A stretch of 64,000 bases of DNA from Lactarius indigo (taxonomy: Eukaryota > Basidiomycota > Agaricomycetes > Russulales > Russulaceae), in contig JAFKAC010000046.1 in assembly GCA_025766275.1 (NCBI GenBank), positions 372,001 through 436,000 on the forward strand. The letters run 5' to 3'. Of the stretch, positions 31,111 to 45,300 are shown one piece after another. The notes beneath the pieces were generated by a model. The model did not search any database. It was not told the origin of the DNA and worked only from the letters and a program-made list of their open reading frames with translations. Numbering within the stretch: position 1 is the stretch's first letter; each line of letters begins with the position of its first letter. Both the position numbers and the translations under genes were made by a program.

Positions 31111-32478
31111 CGATCCTCTCTAGCGTGAATCTTGTGCACATCCCCCCTCTCTGGCCCAGTGAAAGGGTTCGTTCAGTTCTCGTAGGATTTCAGGCCCTCC
31201 AACCTCCAACTGCCGATACCAATACCAAGCACCAATACCTCATCGAAATATGGCCATCAGAGGCCATCGGAAGCATGTAAGAGCAGTCTCGCGACCTCCT
31301 AGTCATCTGTGTGAGGGAGGGAATCGGAACAGGTGAGTATATTGTGAAGTATATGCTAATTTTGGCAACGAAGTGTCTGTTCTGCTCGGAGTCGTCGCCG
31401 GATGTGAAATTTACGCCTGACGTGCTCGTTTGGGCGAGGGAGAGGGCGGCAAGAGTGCAGCCTGCGGTTCCAGTGGAGAGGTTCACAATGTCCCATGTAG
31501 TGAGTGGTGATCAGATGTGCAGCGTGGGCGTGTTTCCTGCACTTGCTAGGTCGCATTTCTTCACTCACGCACATCCTCACAGCACACTTTTCTCCGGAGG
31601 TCCTCACTACCCCTCCGTTTGTTCCGCGTCGTCACTTCCTGTGGTGACAACACGACACATGTGATACATCACCTTCGTACAAGGGTGGGCCCGTGCCACT
31701 CCAGGTCGCCACTGACAAAAGTCAAGTTCGCAGGTCCGCTTGTGACGAAAACTGATTGCATTCGCCAACTTTCAATTGTAAGCACTGCGCAACGTAGCCC
31801 CCTTTACTAAAACTATCCACCTCATATTTTTCTTTTTCAAGGACTACAGTTCCTCACCAATCCCTCTTTTGCCCTCTCGTTTCTCCCAACACAGCGCCAG
31901 ACGCAGATCCCCCGTCATCAGGCGAGCAATTCCTTGCCAGGATTCAGCATATATAACGAATTACTCGATGTGCGTCCTCTGTCTACCGTCATTCACTAGT
32001 TCTCTTTACCTTCTGGACTAAGCCAACGCATATAAATGGCACTTTTCTTCTCGTTCGCATGATTCCGCATGTCGCGCATCTCCCTAGCGCGGTGTTTTAT
32101 GCCTTGTGGCGCTATTCCCCCCATCCATTCTCGTGGGGCGTTTGACTTCCTGACCATTTACCACATGCGCTTGCGTCTTCTCCCGTCCACCCGGCACCAG
32201 TGGTGATGTTGTGTGCGGTGTACTCAACGGCCCTATAAAGTTGCATGACAATGCGGTGCGCTAATGCTTGCCTGTGTTGGGCTGAAGGGTTGTCATGAGC
32301 GAGAGTAGGGGCGGGGATAACGTTTTCGTGAATGGTCGGGTTGGGCAGAGGTGACGCGCGGCATCTTCAATACAATCCATATATGGCTGCTACATACGAA
32401 CTGTGTATCTGAATGAATTTGTCAAACAAAGCAACGTTTCTACACTGTATCATAGAGCAAGCCCATCGCAACTACGTA
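31111..32478. other. Decayed spacer and 3' flank of NLR-B, no gene
   Basis: Bases 31,111-31,300 resemble DNA found a few hundred bases upstream of NLR start codons (for example 5,672-5,850). Bases 31,540-31,840 match the unit junction seen at 52,050-52,390. From about 31,843 the DNA is the 3' flank of NLR-B, related to 1-519. No coding region was recognised. Confidence 0.5.
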
Positions 32479-35400
32479 TCATGCTTGGTTGGCGGAGTAT
32501 TTAGACAACAATCGTTTCATTGCCTTCCTCTTTCTCCCAGAAGCAAGCTGCAAAGGTGACTTTCCCTCCAAGTTCTTCACGTTGACGTCGGCTCCGTGCT
32601 TGAGAAGTATTCGCGCCATCTCAAGCAATCGAAGGCGTGATGCCAGGTGTAACGGGGTTTCGTGATCTTCGTTCTGTGCATTCACATCCGCACCGCGCTC
32701 CAGTAATTCTTGTGCAAGACAAGGAGCTCTGCGTGGATAGGTTTGCCGGTCCCATGACTCCGTTGTTGTGAAACTGTGGTAGTCGGGATTGCCTAGTACC
32801 ACTCGGTGTAGTGGCGTCTGGCCTCGAATGTCTTCCGCGTTAACCCGTGCCCCATGGTCAAGCAACTCACTTGCGACTCTGGTATTCGCATAGTAGGATG
32901 CTAAATGTAGCGGGGTTGCCTGTTCTTTGTCTTGTGCATTTATGTCCACACCGTGCTCCAAGAATAGCCGCACAACATCGGGACCATATCCATCATGGAC
33001 TGAGCTCTGTGATACTCGGTGTAATGGAATCTGACCCTGGATGTCCTCCGCATTAGCACTTGCTCCATGGTCGAGCAGAACCTTTACGACATCGATATGC
33101 CCTTGGTGGGATGCAAGATGTAACGGGGTTGCCTGGGTCTTGTCTCGTGCATCTATGTCCATGCCGCGCCTTATCGATCGCCGTGCTCGCATACGATGGA
33201 ATGCGTCATGTGAACTCTGTACTACTTGGTGTAATGGGGTCTGGCCATCTGCGTCCTGTACGTCAGTTTCTGCGCCATGGCCGAGCAGCACCAGCACGAT
33301 CCACGTCAAGTCGTGGTAAGACGCCAAATGTAGCGGGGTTTTTTGGTCCTTGTCTCGTGCATTCACATCCGCGCCGCTCTTCAACAGTAGCCATGTAAGA
33401 TGGCCATTACCGTATATGCGAGCATTCATGGCATAGTGTAATGGGGTCTGGCCATCGGCGTTCTGTGCGTTGACTTCGGCTCCGTGGTCAAGCAATACCA
33501 GTGCGGTCTCAACGTGCCTATGGAAACACGCAAAATGTAAAGGGGTTTCCTGGTCCTTGTCTCGCGCATTAACATCCATTCCGAGCTTCAGTAATAGCCG
33601 TGCGATATCGGGGTTTTCGCTAGTAGATCCTTCGTCCCGTGATACTAGGTGAAGAGGGGTCTGGCCCCGTACATTCTCCGCGTCAGCCTTCGCACCATGA
33701 TCGAGCAGTAGTCGTGCGACCTCGAGTATCCCATGGGAGGATGCAAAATGTAACGGGGTTGCATGGTCCTTATCTAGTGCATTCACGTCTATGCCGTGCT
33801 CTAGTAGAAGCAGTGCGATATCGGGAGCTATTTTGCGGTGATATTCTGTGTCCCGGGAATAACAACTGAAGTAAGGATACTTTGTATATCGGTCGATGCC
33901 TCGTGACACCTCGTGCAGTGGGCTCCGGCCTTGGATATTCTCTGCCCGGGAATTTGCGCCATGGTCTAGCAGCAGCCAGATAATCTCGGCCCGTGCGTGA
34001 CATGATGCGAAATGTAATGGGGTTGCCTTGTCCTCATCTTGTGCCATCACGTCCGCACCGCGCTCCACCAATATTCGCGCAAGAATAGCACGTTCACGTT
34101 CACGGTCGCCTTCATATTCGCCGGACTTCCTGGTTGACACTAAGTGTAATGGAGTTCGCCCCTTGTCATTCCGACAATCGACTTGTGCCCCGTGTTCGAG
34201 TAACATCTGAGCTACCTTGAGATTTCCCATTTCTGCCGCTATATGCAGCGGAGTCCAAAAATACATCTCCGTGGCGTTAACATCTGCGCCACGTCTGAGC
34301 AGAAAATGTACGGCGTCGACACAAGCATCCCCTAAAAAGCGGATTGTGTGGAAAAGTGGGGGGTGTCCACGAACATTAATACGTGCACCGTGCTCAACTA
34401 GAAGCTTGGCAACCCGAAAGTGATTCCTGAATAGGGCCGCGACCAGGGGACTCTCGAGGTTTCCATCACGGTGATTTATTTGCTCCGGGTATTTAAGGAT
34501 GAGGCGCCGAACGAGGTCATAGAACCCGCAAAAAGCGGCATAGTACAGGGGTTGGGGATGGGGTCCTTGCCAGTACCCAGTATAAGGGTCTATGTTATGT
34601 ATTCGTACCCACTCCCAAAAGTATGGCTTGTCTAAGTCAAAGAGTGTCTCCATCGCATCCTCCAGGCGTGACGATATGCTACCGACTTGAGCGTGAGAAG
34701 CCCAATGTTCAGCAGCATACTTGAGAAGAGGGATGTCCTTGTCGTTGTGCTTGCCGCCGCCCTCTTTGTCAACGCGATTATCCAAGTTGAGTAGAACCCC
34801 AAGGCAGGCACGCGCAAGTATCAAGTGCGCAGGTTCGGGAAGAATGTGGTACCGTGATATATCTCCGCTCGCGGCGAAAAGACGATTTGATGTGAGGTAT
34901 TCTTTCACCGAAAAATGTGAAAATTGGACAACTCGGCAATCTTCGTAATAGAGATTGCTATTAACAATGGAAACCAAGCTCGAACAAGCAGATAACACCG
35001 CTCGCTCTTGATCTTCCCACCGCCATTCCGCATGAAGCGTCGGGATCTCTCCCTCGGTCGTGTCAAGATCAAACGCAAGTACTTCTGCGAACTCCTCGAC
35101 ACGAAGCGGACGACAAGCCACGGCAAGGCACTGCAACAGACGGCGCGCGTATCGGCCTTGGTTGGTGGACTCGATCTCCTTCAAGACCCGCTCATACGTC
35201 TCGTCAAGGGTTTTCGGTAGTTCGTCAAGTTGGCGCCGGAGACTGGGAGCTAGACAATGCCTCAACATCTCTAGCTGACAAAAGACCCATCGGAACCTGT
35301 ACGATAAAATCAGAGAAGTATGGATTGGAACGGAGCATCGCCTTACATGCCATCGGCTTTCTCCGAGAGTGTCTCGATAACTAGACTTCTGTCGTCTTCC

Positions 35401-37355
35401 CGCCAACTTTTCATTTGGGGGTCAGATTGAACAACAGCGCTGATATATTCGCCGATATCGTTCTTCTGTCCAGGTTGATCATGAAGGGAGAAGTGGCCCG
35501 ATGCCAAAGGCTCGAGAGAAGTGCGGATATCATTCTCCAAGCGACTGGTAATGCACATGCGTAGGTTCGGAAGACGGAGGTCAACAAGATCTTTTACAAG
35601 TTCGAGGACATGTCCTCGCGGAGTTGGTATCCCGTAGGTGTTGGGACATTCATCAAGGGCGTCCAAGACGATGTAAGTGGGGAGTTGAGACAGTGATGGC
35701 GCCATGAGCATGTCTTTAAGGCATTGCACCAAAGCACGTTCACTGGGCTGTTCCTTGCCAGCGTCAAAGGTCGAATAGACGTGGGAGAGTATATTGAGAC
35801 AATCCGTAGACCGGGAAGAAAGCTGTAATAGAAGTGAAGAAAGGAGCCCGCGGCGATGCTTCTTATTGTCGTCTCTAAAATCAAAATAGAAATAGGCAAT
35901 GGAGGCCAACCCAGCATCACGGAGAGTGATGAGATGCTGGATGATCGCAGAGCTGGCCGAGGACATAAACATCTGTAAATGGAGAGAAAAACAGAACGGC
36001 AAACCAGAGGATGCTCTTCCCCGAACCCGCTACAAAAGTAGGAGTCGTCAGTGAGATGTTAACCCAGCAGTGTGAGGACATCCGTACCTTTTCCATGAAT
36101 CCACAACAAGGATCCCGACTGGGACGACTCCCACTCCTTGAATATATCTTCGTTGAAAACCCAGGCTGCGGTTCTCTCGTGCTGGGCGCTGAACGCGTTG
36201 GCGTGGTTTGTCGATGGATCAGGTGGAACAAGCCACCCTCGGAATCGCTCCCCTGGTATTGTGTGTGAGCTTTTACTCGCGTTCGCGGTGAGGTCATGAC
36301 AATACGAACATTGGTGGGGGCTAACACCGCCGAGAATCTGCTTTAGCATCACTTTTGCCTCTTTCGCGTCTAATTTGAGGAGGTTTGATACGAATTGTTT
36401 TATGAGACGAAGAACTACGCACCGTCCTTGAGCTCGCTGGTATCGTCTTTGATATCACTTGTGACGTCCTTGATATCGCTTGTGACGTCCTTAATATCAT
36501 TTGCGACGTCCTTAATATCACTTGTAGCGTCCTTCAGATCACTGGTGTCCTTTAACACTTGCGTAGACACCATCCGCAGTTCCCCCTGCTCCAATTTATC
36601 CAACCTCACTAACGCGTCCCCAATATCGTTCCTTCCCAGCAGCTTCTTAAGGAACGTTTCTGGTCCAATTTCAGCAAGGGGAAACTTGGGGGAGGGGAGA
36701 TGGACCAACTCTTGCGGCTTTGGTACATCACCTTTGTCGCCGTCGCAAGCATAGACAGCACTTCAACTATAACCTTCCCCATCACATTCACCATCTGTGC
36801 CGTCGGTGGGACTTCGGTGTGGGTCTGGAGGCGTACAAAGAAGTTTTCAATTCTCTCGAAGAGCTCGATAAGCTCATCACGGCTCGCTGCGGTATCCCTT
36901 GCCGCCTGTGGGAAATGGCGTTGTCCCGGGTCATCACAGTCTACGCAGAAGGTCAACTCACCATAAGGAGGATACTCATCGCAGAAAATATAATTTTAGT
37001 GGGGGGAAATACCTGAAACTTAATGTTAGGACACCGTCTGGCGACCAGGCAGCGTACTGGAACTCACTGTGCCAACGCCCTCGCCAAGGGTGGAAGAAAG
37101 CGCATTGAGAACATTCACGGTCGGCGTAAGCCACTTTGTGAGTCGCTTGTCGCTGCTCTGAGATTGATTGAGTTCGTTGGCTTTCCCTTGAAGTACGGCG
37201 AGGATGGCTTCAATAGAACCGCAGCCTTGTATTTCCTCCGCAAGCGGATGGGTAGACAGTTCTTTTCCGGTCTTCTTCTTATACTCTTTGAGGGCCTTCT
37301 CGAAGATCGGGTGAACGTTTGGAGTGGATGAGGATGCCTTGAGACTGGTCGACAT
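32479..37355 (-). CDS. NLR-B: Goodbye-NACHT-ankyrin STAND protein, intact, 9 exons
   Basis: The exon model, built on the same splice sites as NLR-A, is 37355-37068, 37012-36962, 36905-36710, 36659-36423, 36369-36310, 36252-36088, 36029-36005, 35952-35347 and 35296-32479, giving 1481 aa. Domain order is as in NLR-A. It keeps Walker A GKAGSGKS, split by an intron, and Walker B LDALDE. The heptad region has 6 units and there are about 19 ankyrin repeats. One ankyrin module near 33,180-33,230 is scrambled: an LLLE-type helix is replaced by a basic RMRARRSIRRG stretch, as if two compensating indels shifted a short piece. A variable segment follows LVSIV (NSNLYYED instead of DGEN in A). No disabling lesion is seen. 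Confidence 0.88.
36423..36543 (-). repeat. Coding 21-bp minisatellite in NLR-B (6 heptads)
   Basis: Six in-frame heptads (SDLKDAT, SDIKDVA, NDIKDVT, SDIKDVT, SDIKDDT, SELKDGA). Exon 4 is exactly 21 nt shorter than in NLR-A. Confidence 0.85.
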
Positions 37356-39950
37356 CGTGTTTATCGCGACTGTGAGTTCGATAAGAGTGTAGGTCGAAAA
37401 TGAGAGACGAGGACAGGGTTTCTCAGATGGGAACGTTTACCCTGTCTCGTGTATGCAAGTAGCGCGCACAGCCCAAAGCACAGCCCTGCGGCGCCCAGCA
37501 CACATGACTTGACTTGATAGCGTTGACTGATTGAGACAAGCGCTCATAGGGGCATATCCGGACCGGTTCAAACGTGACCGGATCGTAACTTACCAGCGAT
37601 ACGCAACTCCTTCTCAGTCCTCGATGTGCGCTCTTTCTATCCCCCCTTCGCTCCTGTTCGCCCCCTCTCACAAATGGGGACGACATCCAACTGGAAACCA
37701 CGATCCTCTCCCACATGCATCTACGTTGTACGCTTCCCATCTGCCCAATACCGTGAAAGCGTTCGTCCAGCCCTCGTAGGACGCTGGCCCCCTAATCTCC
37801 AATAGCCCATACCGATGCCAGGTACCGATACCTCAGTCAGAATACGGTTATCCTTGGCAATCAATAGAATGTAAGAACAGTCTTGCGGCCTACTGGAGGT
37901 GATACACTCACTAGGAGTTATGACGCGCCGTGCAACAAGGCAGTGGCAGAGCACAGGAGGGCCACCACGAGCAAGGGTGATGGCTGGGATGTCGCTTTCC
38001 AGGTGCGTACCAGGGTGGCTTTCAACGTTTGTTCACGAGTATCTTCCTCAACGGCGTCGACCTGTCAACATCGTCAACCCTCGTTCTGTTCGTTTGTTTC
38101 CATCAATGACCAGAGCGTGGCCGCTGCGTTTGCCTGCGTCTGTAGACATGACTGATAGGATTAGCAGACGAGTGTGGACCTTGGCCCTTTCCCTTTCCAC
38201 AAGTTGCGCTCGCTTGTCCTTCAAGTTCCGTTCCCGAGTCCCTATGCACACTCACCAACTTATAGACATCCTATCACACGACGACCATCTTTTTTCCCAC
38301 ACCTTGTCTCCCGACTGGCCTTTGCGCTAGTAGTTACCGCCAGCGCTGCCTCCACGTCAAGTAATTCTGCACTTCACTCCCAATCTGCGCTACTCATAGC
38401 GGATTTCTGGGGCTCACTAATCAGACAGGTTACTATCAAGGTAGAACAGCACACGTAGCACGTATTGGCGAACGTACAAGATCATGGTGCTTCAAGTTTC
38501 CCGTGGCTCTCTCCGAGTCATGCGTGACGCGGTGCCTCGAACTCGTAGGAGTTTCATCTGTGCAAAAGTAGAATGGCCCGAGGGTTACACGGCAGTTTTG
38601 ACACCCCCCTCCACTCCACCTCTGGCAGCCACGGTGACTGACTGCAGCTGTAGCAAACTCGAGACCCGTCGATAGCTGTACGGTATGGGGCGAGTTCTCT
38701 TTGGCACTTCTAGTTTTGGCACTTCTAGTTGGTCTTGCAGAAGGGGTCGCGGACACGAACGGAGTCGAGTTTGGTGCGTTCCAATCAAGTTATCGTTATC
38801 TTATCGCAGATCAGCATGACCCCCGTTGAGTTATTCAACTATCCCCACAACGTTTCGGGTGCTATCAAATGCCATTGCAGCCACATCTAGCCGTGGTATG
38901 TGTGGTTCTACGGCCGTAGTTACTCGGTACGCACGTTGTACTGTAACGCAGGAAGCAGAGGAGTGAAATGTCGATTAATGACTCAATGAAATTGTCGTGG
39001 GGGGTTATTCAAGAGCGGTATCTACTACTTATGTTCCGTCGGGATGAAGTTGAAAGTACTGCGTGGCGAGAAAGGTGTTTATATGAAATGGCGAACTCAT
39101 GTGGAACGGAACGCGGAAGTCCGGTGATTGGTGCTATTTGTCGACCAAACCGACATCTCCGGCTCACTCACGTCGTCTTCTCGCTCGACAAGTGTCATGC
39201 CAAGTCGACCCAAGAAATCTGGACCAGCTTCCCCGAATATCACTTCCTTATGCCATCTGGACCCCGCATACATAGGACTAGGCCACCTCCCATCTCTCCT
39301 ACATCGCCTTCTCCAAACTGAAAGTTGGGCTGTGAATGGAGCGAAACGTTTGTCCCCCGGAGTCAGAAAGTGCTCGGTCCGTTGAGGTGTGCGCTATCTC
39401 TCCTATTCTGTTTCTCTCACTCACCAACGGAAAAGCACCCAAATATCAAATGGTATCTCTACTCCCTCGTTCGCCCACATCCATGCATACAGCGACCACT
39501 TGTCTCCGCAACCATCCTTATCGCCTGTCCAGTAGGGTTCACTCCATGAGTCTCCATCTCTACATGGCTCCGGTTTCCCCTACACGTCACCATCGACAGC
39601 GTAGCCTGGAATTCATGGATGCCTTGGCCGCATCGATCTCGGCCATAGTCTCGATTCCACTGGATGGTTGATATTGACATTTCCTCCACTGCGAATCAGC
39701 AATCCGTCCCACGATTTACATCCCATCTGTGTGAAGGCGATGGCGGGCAGAGTCAAACGTTTCAACATTTTCTGACTTTGGCGCCGAAATGTCTGTCGCC
39801 CTCATCATTGGATAGTAGCTCTACATCTGGTGCGTCGATCGAGTTCGCGAGGATAGCGCAGAAGAAATCAAGATTGGAGAGGAAGGGCTAATGTCCCGAA
39901 CGCGCGGAAAAAACATATGAACAACGAACACTGAGCGCTAGCCAGACGAG
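37356..39950. other. 5' flank of NLR-B, no gene
   Basis: Presumed promoter region and flank, related along its length to 5,404-8,060 and 57,897-59,846 but with many substitutions and small indels. Open frames (up to 143 codons) are not conserved in the sister flanks. Confidence 0.6.
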
Positions 39951-41640
39951 CGGCATTTCCAGTGATTTCTGGGTCACACTTCCTCACTCACGCACATTCT
40001 AGCAGCACGCATCTCGCCTCCGGTATGCTCTATGCAGAGCTGCCTCGCTCTCCCGATAATAGTTGGTGTAACGCGTGTTGGGCCGCTGGTAGAACACGAG
40101 ACGGTTGGGAGGGTAAGGTCACGGACAGTACTTTCGTGAATGGCCAGGTCGGGTAGGGGCAACGTGAGAGATGTCCGCTACATTGGAACCGTCTACTATC
40201 TGAAAACATATATGAACTAATGCGGCATTTCATTTCTACACTTTCATATCGTAGAGCAGATCCATCACGAGTACGTTTCACAAGAGCTTGTCCAAGTCCG
40301 AGTACTATCTCACTGGCATATAGTTATTTTTGATCGCACAATGGTATGTGCACGCGCAGAGTAAGAATCTAGGATACAAGTAACTACGACAGCGACAGTC
40401 TGAAATCGCATTTGTCCCGCGGCGACCACTTCTCGTCGATTGTCCCATAAACTACTGACTAGGCTTATTAGGTCGATATTAGGTGAGCAGGGAGCGTCAC
40501 TAATCCGCGGAGATAGGACGGTCGATGGGTCGGATAGTTGCAACGATCAGGACTATCACATACATCTCAGTCGGGTGGAAGGGTACGCCGAATTGTCTAC
40601 ATTTGGTGCATATCCTTCTATTTCTGGGATGCTTCGTCTCGGGCTGCAAGAATACCTGGTTCTGGTGTCATGGATGCAGTTGGGAGGTGTCGGAAGCGCG
40701 GAGCAACAAGAGCTGGAAAACTTAAGGATGATTGGCGAGCTCATGAGGGACATTTCCAGTTGCGGCCATGGTTTTTGCGAGTCGCAGCTTTGCTTTACGA
40801 TGGAGGTGACGGTGCGGCGCCAGTTGAGGAGAGGAGGTGAGGGAAAGCTGGGGTGCCGCACGAAGAGTCAGTCACGGTGCCGCAATGGGACGCGGCTAGG
40901 TCTATTTGGGTATTCAGTCCGAGAGCATGTACAGGCAGTGTAGGTAGCTAGGTGCGAAAGGAGTTCATCCTCGCGCAATATGGGGGTAAAACAAATATAG
41001 AGAGCGGGCGAAAGCGCGAAGCGCTTCTCGATCGAAAAGGAGGGTCTCTGCCTCTGAGGCGAGGTTGCGACGGGCAGGTGGGAACCCTCCTGGGGCGAGC
41101 AGAAGAACGTTGGGGACAACAGCGATCCTCATAAACGATCCCATGGCAAAAGGAAAAAGGGTGCGGTGGGCGGGAAAAAAAGAAAGGATCCGGTTCTTTA
41201 GACTGGTTGGAATAGTGGGCGGGCAGGTGGCGGCACGCAAGAAGGGAATGAGCATGTGCCGCCTCGTCCGCTCACTCAAAACAATGCTCTAAGGCGCCGC
41301 GAGTGCCTCGTTCCGCCTCAGACCGGCCAAAATCCAAGGACCTCGGCCCGCATCTCCGATTCGGTTATTCCGGGTCTCAAGTTTCTCAAATTTGGTAGAG
41401 CAAGATCCGTCGTTTATACAGCTATCAGTGATACGACCTAATTACATCCTTGGGGGTTCCTGCATCTGGCACAGTTTGGGGTCGGGCGAGATAGGAGCTG
41501 GGGCATGGGGTGGAGAGGAAGGTGCCCACCATGGGTACCCGGTACCTGTTAACCTTCCCCTAATGTCAGAGGGGGGCGCACTGCAGACCTGAGCGGCTCT
41601 CCTGACAAAGGATAAAAGTTAGGGTAACACTGTTACATTC
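39951..41640. other. Spacer between NLR-B and NLR-C with relic of an NLR 3' flank
   Basis: Bases 40,080-40,285 resemble an NLR 3' flank (for example ttcgtgaatggccaggt near 40,135 and tatcgtagagcagatcc near 40,247) but no coding sequence follows. Bases 40,290-41,640 look unique in the window. A 167-codon plus-strand frame at 40440-40943 has no recognisable domain, and the G-rich DNA at 41,040-41,600 shows no gene. Confidence 0.45.
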
Positions 41641-42352
41641 ACCAATGCAGGTACACAAGCTGTCCCCTTGTCCGAGCCCGAGGACAACTCGGAGTCCCTC
41701 CTTGACTCCCTCATCAACCCTCTTTATCCCCGAACAGATGCCCCATACGCAGCACTCTAGTCAACTCAACAAACTATGCGTCCAAGTATGCGGTGCAACT
41801 GATCCAAAAAAAAAAAAGTATGCGGCTCAAAATATATCAAAACACTCAATGTATGTCCACTGTCCACTCTCTACCCTCTCACCACTTCTCGTTTCTTTCC
41901 TCTTATGGATAATACATACGAACGGAACTTCGAATCTTGTGCAGCACCCATTGTCCACTCCTTCGGGACTGTCCTTCCTATTCCCAGAGGCACTCGGCTT
42001 CCTGCCCATTTACCACCTGCGCTTGCAATCCTCTCCCATGAAGCTGTCGGATGTTATTGGTTGTGTCCTGTGCGACCTGCACCATGGCCTCACCAGTAAC
42101 TTGACATGCGGCACGCTGAGATACTGGCCTACGCGGGTACGCTAATGGAGGGCACGATGGTCATTGCGAGCCATGGTATGGAGCGACAGCGTGTTCGTGA
42201 ATGTGCAGGTCAGCAAGGGTGATTTCTGCGATCTCCTTTTACACTTTGCGAATGACTGCTATATACGATCTACGTATCCGAACAAATATGATTCTGCTAC
42301 TTTTCTACACTGATGCATCGTAGAGCAGGCCCGTCACTACTACGTATCACAT
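41641..42352. other. 3' flank of NLR-C
   Basis: Diverged version of the 3' flank of the other copies. It has an A-homopolymer at about 41,805-41,817. No gene was recognised. Confidence 0.5.
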
Positions 42353-45300
42353 TCACTTCGCAGAATATTTCAACAATAATCGTTTCATCCCCTTCCCTTT
42401 TCTCCCAGAAGCGAGATCCAATGGGGACTTGCCCTCCGAGTTCTTCACATCAACATCAGCACCGTGCTTGAGAAGAATCCGTGCAATCTCGTGCAGTCGA
42501 AGGCGTGACGCCAGGTGTAATGGCGTTTCGTGGTCCTTAGTTTGCGCATTCACGTCCGCACCGCGCTCCAGTAATCGCTGTGCGAGGCGAACAGCTTTGC
42601 CTGGGTCGTTCCTTGGTGATCCCATCGTGTGACTCTTGTAGTTTTGATTGCCCAGTAGCACTTGATACAATGGGGTCTGGCCCCGGATGTCTTCTGCATT
42701 AGCTTGTGCCCCGTGGTCAAGCAGTATCTCCGCGACCTCAACATAGCCATAGTAGGACGCCAAATGCAATGGGGTTGCCTTCTCCTTGTCTCGTGCATTT
42801 ACGTCCACACAGCGCTCCAACAAAATCCAAGCGACGTCAGTAGCATGGTGACTGTCAAATTTGCTACTGAGCGAATACAGTGATACTCGGTGCAGTGGAG
42901 TCTGGCCGTCCACATTGCATGCGTCGGTGTCTGCTCCATGGTCGATCAGTACCTGGACAATATCAAACAACAATTTGTGAGTCGCCAAATGTAATGGGGT
43001 CGCCTGGTGCTTGTCTCGTGCATTTACGTCCGCGCCACGATCCAACAATAGCCGTGCGACGCGGCCGTCTTTGTAACAAGGTGGGGTCTGTGATACTCGG
43101 TGTAACGGAGTCTGGCCGTCAGCATTCTGCGCGCTGATTTCGGCGCCGTGGTCGAGCAATACCTGTGCGACCCCAAAGTCCCCATGGGAGCACGCGAGAT
43201 GTAATGGGGTTTCCTGACGATTGTCTAGTGCATTTACGCCAACTCCATGCTCCAACAACAGCCGTGTGATACGGGAGGGTCTCTCGTCGTCAGCGACTAG
43301 GGTTTGTGGTACTCGGTGTAATGGTGTCTGGCCGTCTGCGTTCTTTTCGTCTGCTTCTGCGCCATGGTCGAGCAGCACCTGTGCGGTCTCGAACATCAAC
43401 ATGTAGCATGCCAAATGTAACGGAGTCGCCTGGTCCTTGTCTCGTCCATGCACGTCTGCGCCACGTTCTAGCATTAGCTGTGTAACACGGGGATTGTCGT
43501 TGGGGTTTCCATGTGAGATCTGTGGAACTCCGATTCGGTGTAAAGGTGTCTGGCAATCAACATTCTGCGCGTTGACTTCTGCGCCATGATCGAGCAACAG
43601 CAGCGCAGTCTCGAAGTTCCCATGGGAGCATGCAAAATGTAAAGGGGTAGCCTGGTCCTTATCTCGCGCGTTCACATCCGCACCAAGCTCGAGTAATAAC
43701 TGTGCGATATCGGGATCTTCGCAGGCGAAAGACTCGCTTTGAGATACTAAGTGGAGAGGGGTCTGGCCTAGTACATTCTTCGCGTCGGCTTTTGCACCAT
43801 GGTCGAGCAGCAGTCGCGTGATCTCAAGCATACCGTAAGAGGATGCGACGTGTAATGGGGTTGCGTAATCTTCATCTAGTGCATTTACGTCCACGCCATG
43901 CTCCAGTAAAAGCTTTGCGATGCTGAGAACGTTCTGAAGTTTAACTCCGCTTGGTTTTTCTCGCGACCCATCAGCGTAAGAATTTTGGTTGCGTCGCGAC
44001 AGCTCATGCAGTGGGTTCCGGCCTTGGGCATTTGATACGTTGGTGTTGGCGCCACGGCCGAGCAGCAGCCGGGTAATCTCGAGCCGCCAATGGTATGATG
44101 CGAAGTGCAACGGGGTAGCGCCGTCCTTATTTCTTGCGTTCACGTCCGCGCAGCGTTCCACTAATAACCGCGCAATAATCGAACGTTCGCCACCTTCGTC
44201 CCTCCTAAACTCGCGCTCGCTGGTTGACACTAGGTGCAACGGAACTTGGCCATAGTCGTCCCGAAGATCGACATCTGCACCGTGTTCGAGTAATATCCGA
44301 ACCACCTCTGGGTCTCCCACATTCGCTGCCAAATGCAGAGGAGTCCGGAGATTCTTCCGCCCAGCGTTCACATGTGCGCCGTGTCTAAGTAGAAACTGCA
44401 CGGCATTGACACGGGCGTCATCTGAGAATTCGATTGCGTGGCAAAGTGGGGGGTTTCCCCGAACATGAACATGCGCGCCGTGCTCAAGTAGGAGATTCGC
44501 AACCCGGACGTGTTTCCCAAAAAGTGTGGCGGCTAGGGGTGAGTTATACTGACTACCGTCGTGATTTACTTGGTCTGGGTGTTTGGCGATGAGACACTGA
44601 GCTAGGCCATAGAACCCGCAGAGGGCAGCGTAGTATAGGGGGTTGGTTGGGCAATATTCGATGCTGAGTGTATAAGGGTATATGTCGCGTATCCGTTTCC
44701 ATGACAAAAAATGTGGCTTGTCTGTGTCAAAGAGGGTCTCCATCGCGTCTTTCAGGCGTGATGACACGTTCCCGACCTGGGCGTGCGAAGCCCAGTGCTC
44801 TGCAGCATACACAAGCAGCGGGATGGTCCCGGCCTTGTTGTTGTCGCTGCCCTCTTCGCTGTCTTTGGCAAGCAATTATCCAAATCGAGTAGAATCCCAG
44901 GGCAGGCCTGAGCAAGTATCAAATGCGAGGGTTCCGGGACAATGTGATATCGCGAGACATCTCCGCTTGCGGTGGAAAGACGATCCGATGTGAGGTATTC
45001 CTTCACTGAAAAATGCGAAAATTGGACAACACGGGAATTATTATCTCCGCCAACGATGGAAATCAGGCTCGAACAGGCGGACAACACTGCTTGTTCTTGG
45101 TCTTCCCATCGCCACTCCGCATGAAACGCCGGGATTTCTGCCTTGGTCGCATCGAGGTCAAACGCAAGCACCTCTGCGAGTTCCTCAACACGAAGCGGCC
45201 GCATAGCCACGGCAAGGCACTGCAACAGACGACGCGCATGTCGGCCTTGGTTCGTCGACTCGATCTCCTTCAGCACCCGCTCGTACGTCTCGTCTAGGCT

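Noticed and set aside
40440..40943. 167-codon plus-strand frame in the B-C spacer
   Set aside because: No domain, no sister copy to compare and ordinary composition; not enough support.
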